The position numbers and the translations under genes are program-made. The notes beneath the pieces were generated by a model that saw only the letters and a list, made by a program, of their open reading frames with translations, searched no databases and was not told the DNA's origin. Shown piece by piece: positions 1-7,380 of a stretch of DNA of 64,000 nt; the first letter of the stretch is position 1; each line of letters opens with the position of its first letter. The stretch comes from Pseudomonadota bacterium. Lineage in GTDB: Bacteria; Bdellovibrionota; Bacteriovoracia; Bacteriovoracales; Bacteriovoracaceae. The stretch lies in the NCBI GenBank assembly GCA_027488375.1, contig JAIYBW010000001.1:62001-126000 (forward strand), read 5' to 3'.

Positions 1-712
1 CCTTACGGAAAGTTCCTTGCTCAAAGTCTTTATAAATTTCAGCAAAGGATTTATCGCTTTTACAGGCTTCTAGATCGGGGCATTGATTTTCAAGCGCCCT
101 ACAAAAATGTTTTTCAGTTTGAAGAGAGTTTTGACAGATAGATTCCATCTCACAAAATTTAACTCTTCCACAAGTTTTGGTCATGACTGAGAACATTTTG
201 ATTCCATCTTTAATTGTTTTACAAGGTTCGGTCTGCTTACCATGAGCACCTGCAAGAGAAGGATCTTGATAGTCACTGACTTCTGATCCTCCAACAAAAA
301 AACCATCACTAGAACTGGCCGGCATAGAGGCAAGGAGACTAAGTTCTTGAAGTGAAGAGTTGAGTTCATAAACTGCTGTACAGTTGTTTTTTAAATTCCT
401 TACTCGATAAAAAGTTTTATTTGAATATTGGTAGCGGGAGACATCTTCATTCTCAGAGTTTTTGAAATAGTTCACGTTGATATCTTCAGGCGCACCTTGA
501 TTCATAGAGTATTTTTCTAGCCTCACTGATTTTACAACTGACTGTGGATTTGGATTCAGTTTATTGTGAAATTTATGCAAAGGTATTTGACTACTTTTTT
601 CCTGCAGTTCGATCACATCGAGCATAGGAACTTGATCTGTACCAAAGCAAGTCGTCTGTGAGTAGGAAGTTAAAGTTAGCAAATTCAATAGAACGAAAAG
701 TAATAGTCTCAT
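1..712 (-). CDS. secreted cysteine-rich protein of unknown function (3' end outside window)
   Basis: An open frame runs from ATG at 712 off the left edge, giving 237 visible residues. It starts MRLLLFVLLNLLTLTSYSQT, a clear signal peptide with cleavage near residue 18-20, so the product is exported. The mature part has about eleven cysteines, most in its C-terminal half around the repeated pattern CGRVKFCEMESIC, which suggests disulfides. I recognise no family. There is no Shine-Dalgarno; a TAAAAT hexamer ends six bases before the ATG, so the mRNA may be leaderless. Coding status is well supported by length and signal peptide; function is unknown. Confidence 0.75.
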   Translation of the reverse strand, partial: MRLLLFVLLNLLTLTSYSQTTCFGTDQVPMLDVIELQEKSSQIPLHKFHNKLNPNPQSVVKSVRLEKYSMNQGAPEDINVNYFKNSENEDVSRYQYSNKTFYRVRNLKNNCTAVYELNSSLQELSLLASMPASSSDGFFVGGSEVSDYQDPSLAGAHGKQTEPCKTIKDGIKMFSVMTKTCGRVKFCEMESICQNSLQTEKHFCRALENQCPDLEACKSDKSFAEIYKDFEQGTFRK

Positions 713-718
713 GCTTAC

Positions 719-724
719 ATTTTA
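719..724 (-). promoter_or_regulatory. candidate -10 hexamer placing +1 on the ATG
   Basis: On the minus strand TAAAAT is followed by GTAAGC and then the ATG at 712. Six bases between -10 and ATG is the spacing expected for a leaderless transcript. No good -35 is visible, so the call rests on the hexamer, the spacing and the absence of a ribosome binding site. Confidence 0.35.
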
Positions 725-818
725 TCTTATTTATGGAGGGCGCCTACGGGGAAGAAAGTTCTGCCTATTACTCATGAATTCATTGGCTTACGGACCTGAT
801 TGCCCTTTGCCCGGGAAC

Positions 819-857
819 AATTTTTTTTCATAATCCCCAAAGATTAATTTTAGGATG
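819..857 (+). promoter_or_regulatory. 39-bp promoter block, copy 1 (ends TAGGATG)
   Basis: This block upstream of the 886 gene matches 2027-2065 at 33 of 39 positions without gaps. It consists of AA plus eight T, a CCAAA core, TAATT and terminal TAGGATG. TAGGAT fits a -10 hexamer at 4 of 6 positions and the T tract lies where an UP-like element or atypical -35 would be. The ATG follows 28 bases later. The similarity is seen directly; promoter function is inferred. Confidence 0.5.
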
Positions 858-885
858 TCTTCATTAATCATCAACGGAGGAAACC

Positions 886-1248
886 ATGAAAAAGTTATTT
901 TTAATCGCTCTTGTCGCCCTTTCTTTTAAGGCTCTGGCCAAGGATAAAGTGTTACTTTCCTGCACAACTTATGGAGATGCTCTGAGTGAAGTTCAGGTTG
1001 TGGCCGACTCTAAGGGAGATCAGTCTATCAAAGTCATTCAAATGGATAATTCATCAAAAAAAATGCAAGTTTTGTTACCAACCTTTTACAGTTCTAAAAA
1101 GACTGAATTGGTCCTGTCAGCTGCCAGATACCCAGATAGTGCTTCGGGGGGCGCCGTTGATGAGGCTGCGATCATGATTATTGCCGCTGATAAAAAGTCT
1201 GCTCGCCTTGCCCATGAGGGATTGATCTTCTTCTTAGATTGCAGATAA
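886..1248 (+). CDS. small secreted protein of unknown function
   Basis: This 120-residue protein begins MKKLFLIALVALSFKALA, a typical signal peptide cleaved about residue 18, leaving a compact domain of roughly 100 residues. Two cysteines, C26 near the new N-terminus and C119 next to the last residue, could join the ends by a disulfide. The start is firm: GGAGG lies six bases before the ATG. I recognise no family. It is monocistronic, with the shared 39-bp promoter block upstream and an intrinsic terminator immediately downstream. Confidence 0.8.
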   Translation: MKKLFLIALVALSFKALAKDKVLLSCTTYGDALSEVQVVADSKGDQSIKVIQMDNSSKKMQVLLPTFYSSKKTELVLSAARYPDSASGGAVDEAAIMIIAADKKSARLAHEGLIFFLDCR

Positions 1249-1272
1249 TCTCAGATTAAGATTTTATTTGAG

Positions 1273-1298
1273 GGGCTTCCCTAGTGAAGCCCTTTTTT
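1273..1298 (+). terminator. Rho-independent terminator
   Basis: GGGCTTC (1273-1279) pairs perfectly with GAAGCCC (1286-1292) around a six-base loop and is followed by six T. It ends the transcript of the small secreted protein and lies just before the next start codon. Confidence 0.85.
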
Positions 1299-1299
1299 G

Positions 1300-1305
1300 T
1301 ATTTT
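1300..1305 (+). promoter_or_regulatory. candidate -10 hexamer, possible leaderless start
   Basis: TATTTT is followed by AAGAGC and then ATG at 1312, the same six-base spacing seen at other starts in the window. AAGAG could instead act as a weak ribosome binding site if transcription begins further upstream. Confidence 0.25.
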
Positions 1306-1311
1306 AAGAGC

Positions 1312-2028
1312 ATGAACTTCTTTATCATTCCTGGAAATCCACCGGCCATTCACTTCTATGAACTTTGGCGTAAGGAAATTGAGCAATATCTGCCCGGGGC
1401 CATTGGTCTTTCTTCAGATTATCCAGCGCTTCAATGGACTTCAGATTCTGCTTTTTTTATGAATCAAGTTTCTTCTCATCATCAGAAGAATTTTGAGAAT
1501 TTTTGTTCCAGAGTCTCGGGCCCTGTTACGGTTCTAGGTCATTCTTTGGGAGCCTATTTTTCGTTAAATTTATTAAATGAATGTGATTCAAAGATTGAAA
1601 ACGTGATTCTTATTCACCCCTTTCTCAGAACTCCCACTAAGCGAGGCAAAATCATCCTAAAAACAGTGTCCACATTTGACCGATTTTCGCTCCTTAAGAA
1701 TATGATCCTCAAACAAAAAAGAGGCCTTCAATATTTGGCCAAAGATTTGAGGCATGTGACGGAAGATGAACTCATGAAAACTTTCCCCATCGCTACTCAT
1801 GAGTGGAATATTGTGGGTAAGGATAACTCCCCCCTAAAAATTCCTTCCCATCATCAAAAAAAGATCAGTCTTTATCATACTGAGATGGACACCTGGTGTT
1901 CCCCGCAAGTGATTCAGGAGCTTAATGAGCAGGTTAAGGTTTATCCATGTGTAGAACCTCATGATTTTATTACTCAAGAATCTTATCGTTTGAGCTTACT
2001 AAAAAAGATTCTTCAAAATAGAGAATAA
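1312..2028 (+). CDS. alpha/beta hydrolase, LDAH-like
   Basis: This 238-residue protein looks like a serine hydrolase of the lipid-droplet-associated hydrolase (LDAH, DUF2305) type. It opens with IIPGNPPAIHFYELW, close to the family's PGNPG...FY signature. The nucleophile elbow GHSLGAY places the serine at residue 78. A later Asp in EMDTW and a His in EPHDF are plausible triad partners. It has no signal peptide, so it is probably cytoplasmic or membrane-associated, acting on an ester of unknown identity. An upstream in-frame TTG at 1297 lies inside the preceding terminator, so I use the ATG at 1312. Confidence 0.7.
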   Translation: MNFFIIPGNPPAIHFYELWRKEIEQYLPGAIGLSSDYPALQWTSDSAFFMNQVSSHHQKNFENFCSRVSGPVTVLGHSLGAYFSLNLLNECDSKIENVILIHPFLRTPTKRGKIILKTVSTFDRFSLLKNMILKQKRGLQYLAKDLRHVTEDELMKTFPIATHEWNIVGKDNSPLKIPSHHQKKISLYHTEMDTWCSPQVIQELNEQVKVYPCVEPHDFITQESYRLSLLKKILQNRE

Positions 2029-2065
2029 TTTTTTTTCAAAATTACCAAAAAATAATTCTAGGATG
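2027..2065 (+). promoter_or_regulatory. 39-bp promoter block, copy 2 (ends TAGGATG)
   Basis: This is the second copy of the block at 819-857, overlapping the stop codon of the hydrolase gene. The six differences are scattered single bases. TAGGATG at 2059-2065 is 34 bases before the ATG at 2100. The two proteins it precedes are unrelated in sequence, so this is not simply a remnant of gene duplication. Confidence 0.5.
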
Positions 2066-2099
2066 CTCCCAACAGGAATTTAACCGAGGAGATCTCAGA

Positions 2100-2603
2100 A
2101 TGAAGTCAATTATTGCAATCTTTTTACTCTTTTCCCAATTTTCAATGGCAAAAACCAACGATCAGATTGATCTAGAGCTCATTTCAATGAAAGGTCATAG
2201 AGAATCAACGGAAGTCAAGGAAGCCTGTTTGAGAATTAATCAGGAAGTTCAAGCTAGGCTGACTCGATTTATAGATTCCCAGGGTCTGAGTCAAAATAGT
2301 CTTTTGGGAGGAGCTGAGCATAAAATAAAAGCAGATCCTCCAACACGTTGGAGTAGAAATCAGTTTATTCATCAATGTCGTCTGAAACTTAAAGTGAATC
2401 ATCCAGGTTTTGGTTTAAAGGTGAGTGATTCTAAAATAAAACATCGTGGAACTGAGCAAATGGCAAGTTGTCTGCAAGAAAGAGATGTTCTTAATTCAGA
2501 TGAGAATGTTCTTCACAGTGAATTATTCGCAAGCGTATTCAGCTGCCAGAATCTGAATATCGTTAAAGTTATTTCCCTAGGAAAAAACCTAGATAATCAA
2601 TAA
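2100..2603 (+). CDS. secreted protein of unknown function
   Basis: This 167-residue product starts with a signal peptide, MKSIIAIFLLFSQFSMA, cleaved near residue 17. The mature protein is polar, rich in charged residues and has four cysteines, which could form two disulfides in the periplasm or outside. No family is recognised. GAGGAG stands 9 bases before the ATG. Its last 35 bases overlap the convergent TauE/SafE gene. It shares its promoter block with the gene at 886, so the two may be co-expressed. Confidence 0.75.
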   Translation: MKSIIAIFLLFSQFSMAKTNDQIDLELISMKGHRESTEVKEACLRINQEVQARLTRFIDSQGLSQNSLLGGAEHKIKADPPTRWSRNQFIHQCRLKLKVNHPGFGLKVSDSKIKHRGTEQMASCLQERDVLNSDENVLHSELFASVFSCQNLNIVKVISLGKNLDNQ

Positions 2604-3339
2604 GGATAAATTTAAGACCAGCGGAGAAAAGGACAAGGCTTAGGCAGAGAGTAATGATTTTTTTATCAAACTTTTTGACCCCAAGCCATGAGCCTAAAAG
2701 ACCGCCAAAGAAGACACTGGTGATATAAAGATTAAGATGTTGTGGAAAGTTTGCGCCTTGATTGAAATGTCCTAGGAGTCCAGAGACAGAGTTTACAAGG
2801 ATGAAGACGGCCGAAATACCCCCGGCTACCTTTGTCTCTGCCACTCCGAATAGAATAAGGAGGGGGGTAAGAAAAATACCTCCTCCAACTCCTATGAGGC
2901 CTGATAGAAAACCTATCAGCGCTCCCAAAGGAAAATAAAATTTTGCACTAAGAGGAGATGAGGTTAGGAAATCTTTTTTTAAGAGAGTGCGCGTGACTAA
3001 TAAAACAGAAGATATGATTAAAAAGAGTCCGGCCAAGAGTTTAAAAACTTTTGGGTCTAAACCAATTCTGCCACCGAGGTAAGAAAAAGGGATCGATGTG
3101 AGAGCGAAGGCCATGAAAATTTTTCGATCAAAATAACCGGCCCGTAAAAATTGAACTGATGTCACCAGGGCCACAAGAATATTTAAGGTAAGAGATGTGG
3201 TTTTAATTTCACTTGTTGGAAAGGATAAAAGGGCCATGATGGCGAGATAGCCCGAAGCTCCGGCATGCCCTACAGTGGAGTACAGGATGGCCACCAGTCC
3301 AAATAAAGTGAAGGCTAAAAATGGTTGTGAAATTTCCAT
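2569..3339 (-). CDS. TauE/SafE (TSUP) family membrane transporter
   Basis: This 256-residue, strongly hydrophobic protein has about eight membrane segments arranged as two related halves, as in sulfite exporter TauE/SafE proteins. The diagnostic glycine-rich stretch GLIGVGGGIFLTPLL starts the second half, and VGHAGASGYLAIM is the corresponding part of the first. Family members export sulfite, sulfoacetate or other organosulfur anions, or take up related compounds; the substrate cannot be read from sequence. Its 3' end overlaps the convergent secreted-protein gene by 35 bases, and its upstream region is shared with the divergent ceramidase-like gene. Confidence 0.85.
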   Translation of the reverse strand: MEISQPFLAFTLFGLVAILYSTVGHAGASGYLAIMALLSFPTSEIKTTSLTLNILVALVTSVQFLRAGYFDRKIFMAFALTSIPFSYLGGRIGLDPKVFKLLAGLFLIISSVLLVTRTLLKKDFLTSSPLSAKFYFPLGALIGFLSGLIGVGGGIFLTPLLILFGVAETKVAGGISAVFILVNSVSGLLGHFNQGANFPQHLNLYITSVFFGGLLGSWLGVKKFDKKIITLCLSLVLFSAGLKFILIDYLGFFLGK

Positions 3340-3436
3340 GGTGCCTTATAAAGCGTTTTATCAGCTTTAATCAAACTTAAATTCATTTATTTTTAGTTTT
3401 TGCAGTGCTCAAAGAGGCGCTCTCTTAAGACAGTGC

Positions 3437-3466
3437 TTGAGAGAGTCTTTTCCCCTAGGGTAGGAT
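3437..3466 (+). promoter_or_regulatory. promoter TTGAGA-N18-TAGGAT
   Basis: TTGAGA (3437-3442) and TAGGAT (3461-3466) are separated by 18 bases, a sigma-70-like arrangement, 33 bases before the ceramidase-like ATG. The -10 plus following G repeats the TAGGATG ending of the 39-bp block. Confidence 0.5.
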
Positions 3467-3499
3467 GCTAGTTCATTTAATGGATCAAGGATTTTAAAG

Positions 3500-4834
3500 A
3501 TGAAATTGTTTATTTTCTTAGCAAGTTTTTATGCCTCGCAAATTATGGCGCAATCTAATCCTCTCATGGTGGGAATGGTTTCTCACGACATGAAGCCTGC
3601 CCTTGGAATCCCATTGGCCGGTTATGGTGCAGACGCGAGACGCCTACCAGAAAAAATAGATTGGAAATTAAAGTATCCAGAATGCACGCTGTTTAGACCA
3701 TCGGAAGGTTATCATTCGCCTATCCGTTCTAAAGTCATGGCCCTTAAGCAAGGTCAGGATCATTTAATTTTTGTGAGTCTAGACACGATTGGGTTGGAGC
3801 ATCGTCTGACTCGTGATGTTCTCAAAGGTCTTAAAGATTATGGAATTAAGCCTCATGAATTGGTTCTAACGGCGACTCACACTCATGGAGGGCCTGGAAC
3901 TTTGAGTAAACGTTTTCCTTTGCAAGTGATTGCAGTGGATCTTTATCGTCCAAAAAACTACCGCTACATCCTTAATCAAGTCGTGACGTCAATAAAAAAG
4001 GCCCTCGATCATATGGAGCCAGCTGATGTTTATAAAACAAAAGCAGCTATCAATGGGATTCAAAAAAATAAATGGAGACAGGTTAATAAATTCGATAATA
4101 CGGCCGGGTTTCTGGTGGCGAAATCGAGGGCCACTGGCCAGTGGATGGGTGGGATTGTGAATTTTTCTGTTCATGGTGGATCAATGCCTGTTGGACTTAT
4201 GCTTTATAGCTCTGACCTGAATGGTGGAATTGAGCATGAGCTAGAAAAACATTTTGCTTTCAAAAATGCTCTTCAGGGTAATGAACCTGTATTTTTATTC
4301 TTGAATGGAGCTGAAGGAGATGTTGGTGCAGTAGGAGAAAGATCGGTAGAAATTATTGATGTTCTTTCTAAGAAATTTGTTGATCAAGCCGCTCCTGCTC
4401 TTATTGAAGAGAGTATGACAGCTGTTGAGCCAGTGATCAGTTCTAAGAAAGATAAGTTCTTCCTTGGAATTCCTGCCAGTACGGTTAAGTTTTGTGGTGA
4501 TGGATGGGTAGAAAAACTTCCTCAATGGTTTAAAGTTAATCTTTATCCACTCTTGCCTTCACATAGTTATATTTCTCAATCTCAAGTTGGTGATGTGACT
4601 TTCTTAACGTGGCCAGGAGAACCTTCAACTCAGTTAGGCTGGGACTTACAAAAGATGGCGAAAGAAAATGGAGTGGTAGATCCTTGGGTTGTTGGTCTTG
4701 CTCATGACTACACAACTTATTACACGAATAAAGAAGAATTCAATGAGGGGACATATGACTCATGCTCTTCATTATATGGGTATAAAGGTTCAAAAAGAGT
4801 GATTAAGGCCCACGAGAAATTATTAAAAGAATAA
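3500..4834 (+). CDS. secreted neutral/alkaline ceramidase-like hydrolase
   Basis: This 444-residue protein has a signal peptide (MKLFIFLASFYASQIMA) and resembles the N-terminal catalytic domain of neutral/alkaline non-lysosomal ceramidases. Supporting motifs are the early GYG, the zinc-site segment THTHGGPG near residue 126, a second His-Gly around residue 227 (VHGG) and NGAEGDVG near 274. These enzymes hydrolyse the amide bond of ceramide; here the substrate could be any N-acyl lipid. It is shorter than full ceramidases of about 650 residues because the C-terminal immunoglobulin-like domain is missing. Several bacterial relatives share this short form. Confidence 0.8.
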   Translation: MKLFIFLASFYASQIMAQSNPLMVGMVSHDMKPALGIPLAGYGADARRLPEKIDWKLKYPECTLFRPSEGYHSPIRSKVMALKQGQDHLIFVSLDTIGLEHRLTRDVLKGLKDYGIKPHELVLTATHTHGGPGTLSKRFPLQVIAVDLYRPKNYRYILNQVVTSIKKALDHMEPADVYKTKAAINGIQKNKWRQVNKFDNTAGFLVAKSRATGQWMGGIVNFSVHGGSMPVGLMLYSSDLNGGIEHELEKHFAFKNALQGNEPVFLFLNGAEGDVGAVGERSVEIIDVLSKKFVDQAAPALIEESMTAVEPVISSKKDKFFLGIPASTVKFCGDGWVEKLPQWFKVNLYPLLPSHSYISQSQVGDVTFLTWPGEPSTQLGWDLQKMAKENGVVDPWVVGLAHDYTTYYTNKEEFNEGTYDSCSSLYGYKGSKRVIKAHEKLLKE

Positions 4835-4844
4835 GAAAAGATAA

Positions 4845-4877
4845 GTCCTACGTAGAAAAACTACGTAGGACATTTTT
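4845..4877 (+). terminator. Rho-independent terminator
   Basis: A perfect 11-bp stem (4845-4855 with 4861-4871) encloses a five-A loop and is followed by ATTTTT. It ends the ceramidase-like transcript. Read from the other strand it may also slow transcripts leaving the aminotransferase gene, although the T run on that side is interrupted. Confidence 0.9.
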
Positions 4878-4880
4878 AGA

Positions 4881-5990
4881 CTATTTGTAGTTATTAACTG
4901 TCGAAATAACAAAATCCACTTCTTCCTGAGTCATATAAGCAAAACACGGTAAGTTGATCACTGATTTTGCAATCCAATCAGCATTACCCTGAGAGATTTT
5001 TCCGCCGATATGTCCAGTGGCCCCTGGTTGTTCACTCATCGCACCTGGATAAACCGTACCGTAGCCAATGTCATGCTTCTTTAAATATTCAATGAACGCC
5101 GGTCTAGACTCTGGAGTCATGAGAGCGACTGAAAGGTAACCGTTCTCTTTAACGTGAGAGGCTGGCGCAATAAATTTAAGGGCCGGATTTTTAATTTTTG
5201 TTCTGTATTGTTCACACACAACTCTGCGGCTATCAAGTCTCGCTTCAAGGTGCTTAAGTGACTCATTTAAAAAGTTGGCTTCATAGGCGCCAAGGCGTGA
5301 ATTCCAGCCAATAAATCCGTGCTCATAATGGCTCGTCCGACCATGGTTTATTAATTTTTGAGCTGTTTGGGCCACTTGAGAACTCTTGGTGAAGATCCCA
5401 CCGGCATCTCCACTTGCCCCTAAAACTTTTGCAGGATAGAAGCTCGTTGTAGCGACAAAAGCATGAGAGAGAAGACTCTCATTATTTAATTTTACACCAA
5501 TCGCTTGAGCGCAATCTTCGATTAAAACAACACCTTTATCCTGACAGAGCTTTCTAATCTCAGCAGTGTCTGGGCATGCCCATCCATAAAGGTGAACAAT
5601 GATTGCAGCCTTTGGATTAAATTTTTCAATCGCTTCTTTAACAGCAGAAGTAGTGAGGTGGAGAGTTTCTTTTGAAACATCCACAGTGTAAGGAATCGCC
5701 CCAACGTTGACCACGGCTTCAAATGTTGCCCAAAAAGTCATATCTGGGATGATGACTTTATCATCTTTTTGAACTCCAGCGGCACGAAGAGCAACCTGGA
5801 TTGCATCAGTTCCATTAGCACAACCCATAGCAAATTCAGTTTGAGTATAATTTTTTAAAGCAGATTCAAATTCACCCACAATTGGGCCACCAACAAAATG
5901 ACCATTTTTTAATAGAGCAGACGTTTTTTCAGAAACTGTCTCGTAAAAGTTTTTTTCATAGCGAAGAATATCGATAAAAGGCACTTTCAT
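4881..5990 (-). CDS. DegT/DnrJ/EryC1/StrS family PLP aminotransferase
   Basis: This is a sugar-type aminotransferase that usually converts a nucleotide-linked keto-sugar to an amino-sugar. Family marks are FVGGPIVGEFE at the N-terminus, CANGTDAIQVAL, PDMTFWAT, the PLP-binding Asp in IEDCAQAIG, the Schiff-base Lys in SFYPAKVLGASGDAG, and NSRLGAYEA. Length is normal at about 369 residues. The frame extends to a GTG at 6002, but the internal ATG at 5990 gives MKVPFIDILRYEK, the usual family N-terminus. No other sugar-nucleotide gene is adjacent, so the product sugar is unknown; surface polysaccharide or glycan synthesis is likely. Confidence 0.85.
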   Translation of the reverse strand: MKVPFIDILRYEKNFYETVSEKTSALLKNGHFVGGPIVGEFESALKNYTQTEFAMGCANGTDAIQVALRAAGVQKDDKVIIPDMTFWATFEAVVNVGAIPYTVDVSKETLHLTTSAVKEAIEKFNPKAAIIVHLYGWACPDTAEIRKLCQDKGVVLIEDCAQAIGVKLNNESLLSHAFVATTSFYPAKVLGASGDAGGIFTKSSQVAQTAQKLINHGRTSHYEHGFIGWNSRLGAYEANFLNESLKHLEARLDSRRVVCEQYRTKIKNPALKFIAPASHVKENGYLSVALMTPESRPAFIEYLKKHDIGYGTVYPGAMSEQPGATGHIGGKISQGNADWIAKSVINLPCFAYMTQEEVDFVISTVNNYK

Positions 5991-6096
5991 TATTTTTCTC
6001 ACAGGTTAAATTTTTACAGCTGATTCTACTTAAATTTAATCTACTCAAAAAGAGCAAAATGTTGGACCGAAGTGATTTAATTAATGCGGCGCAATT

Positions 6097-6759
6097 CTAT
6101 TTTCGGTAATAAGTCCCAAATAAGACATCGCTTAGGGGAAAAAGAACATTAAAATTATAACTTTTCATCAGTTCAAGGTCATGATGAAAGCTATGGAATT
6201 TTTTTAAGAAACGGAGTGCAGGAAAAGCAAAGACCCAATGCTTATCTGGAAGATGGCAACAAGTATGGACCACTTCATAAAAAGCATAGTAGCTCACGCC
6301 GACTATAAAACTCACCCAACCCACGACCTGACCAAAGATAAATCCCAGCAAGAGGAAAACTGGTAGGCCAATGATGAAAATAAAAAAGAAAACAGCGTAG
6401 GGACTAAAAAGCACTCGATGAAAATCTTGAGTTGATTCTATCTCAAGGGCTTCATGAGTAAAGAAAAAGTGATGGAGCAGAGTGTGCTCACGGTAGGCGA
6501 GTTTAAACTTACTTTGATGAAGCAGAAAACGATGGGCCACATATTCGACGATGTTAGCAATAATGAATGTAATAGGAATGAATAAGCACTGCCACCAAGA
6601 TTCAATTTTAATTTGTGTAAAGCCAAAAATGACTAGACCTAAGGCAAAGAAAAGGCTGAGAAACAAATGCCATTTTCCGGAGTAAAAAGGAGAAAATCCT
6701 TTGGATCGATAGTCTTCTCGCATTTTCATCACTGATGGTGGCAAATTTGATCTAGGCAC
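6097..6759 (-). CDS. fatty acid hydroxylase/sterol desaturase-like membrane protein
   Basis: This 220-residue membrane protein has four or so hydrophobic segments and the histidine clusters of the di-iron fatty acid hydroxylase superfamily: HRFLLHQ, HTLLHH, HTCCH and HSFHHD. Enzymes of this superfamily hydroxylate or desaturate lipids using oxygen. The exact reaction is not predictable. The start is GTG at 6759, preceded by AAGGAG at good spacing and directly abutting the TAA of the upstream TPR gene. It is the last gene of a four-gene unit with a P-type ATPase and two TPR proteins. Confidence 0.75.
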   Translation of the reverse strand: MPRSNLPPSVMKMREDYRSKGFSPFYSGKWHLFLSLFFALGLVIFGFTQIKIESWWQCLFIPITFIIANIVEYVAHRFLLHQSKFKLAYREHTLLHHFFFTHEALEIESTQDFHRVLFSPYAVFFFIFIIGLPVFLLLGFIFGQVVGWVSFIVGVSYYAFYEVVHTCCHLPDKHWVFAFPALRFLKKFHSFHHDLELMKSYNFNVLFPLSDVLFGTYYRK

Positions 6760-7380
6760 TTAAGGCTCCTTCATATCCGAGAGAAGAGATTTTGCGAGAA
6801 CATTCTCAGGATCAACAAGGATAAGTTGCATCAGCGTTTTTTTTGATTGAACAGAGTCACCATTTTTTTGGAAAGCTCGCGCCTTCAATTCAAGTAGTTC
6901 TTTATTGAGAGGATGGTGTTTAAGGATTTCATCCATGCGTTCAATGGCCTTGGAATATTTTTCCGTTTCAATCTGTGCAGTTAAAGATCGGATATAGGCC
7001 ACTAAATGGAGAGGATCTCTTTTAAGAATTTCTTCGGTCGCTATTTCCACTTGGGCCCAGTCTTTTTCAGAAAGGGCGATGGTTGAAATTTGAAACCAAG
7101 GATCGATAGCTTCCGCTTGAAGTCGTGATGCTCTTCTGAAATGATCAATAGCAAGTTTAAATTTTTTATCTTTAGTGAAAAGTTCACCCAGTCTCAAGTT
7201 AACAAAATAATCATCTGATTGAGTTTTATAGATTGATGTCATTTTAGAAATCGCACGAGGGATGTCTCCTTTTTTTTCTAAAAGATAAGAGTCATAGACA
7301 AGTGGATAATACTTTGATGTTAAGGCAAATGTGAGAGGGCAATAAAAGAGAGAAATTAAAATTAAAATTTTCATATTCAC
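6760..7380 (-). CDS. TPR-repeat periplasmic protein
   Basis: This 206-residue protein has a signal peptide (KILILISLFYCPLTFA) and then several tetratricopeptide-like helical repeats through the rest of the chain, for example around DYFVNLRLGELF, DPWFQISTIAL and NKELLELKARAF. It is probably a periplasmic scaffold. The frame begins at GTG 7380, immediately after the preceding gene's stop. An in-frame ATG two codons later (7374) is an equally plausible start, with AGGTG just before it. It is part of the ATPase/TPR/hydroxylase unit. Confidence 0.7.
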   Translation of the reverse strand: MNMKILILISLFYCPLTFALTSKYYPLVYDSYLLEKKGDIPRAISKMTSIYKTQSDDYFVNLRLGELFTKDKKFKLAIDHFRRASRLQAEAIDPWFQISTIALSEKDWAQVEIATEEILKRDPLHLVAYIRSLTAQIETEKYSKAIERMDEILKHHPLNKELLELKARAFQKNGDSVQSKKTLMQLILVDPENVLAKSLLSDMKEP

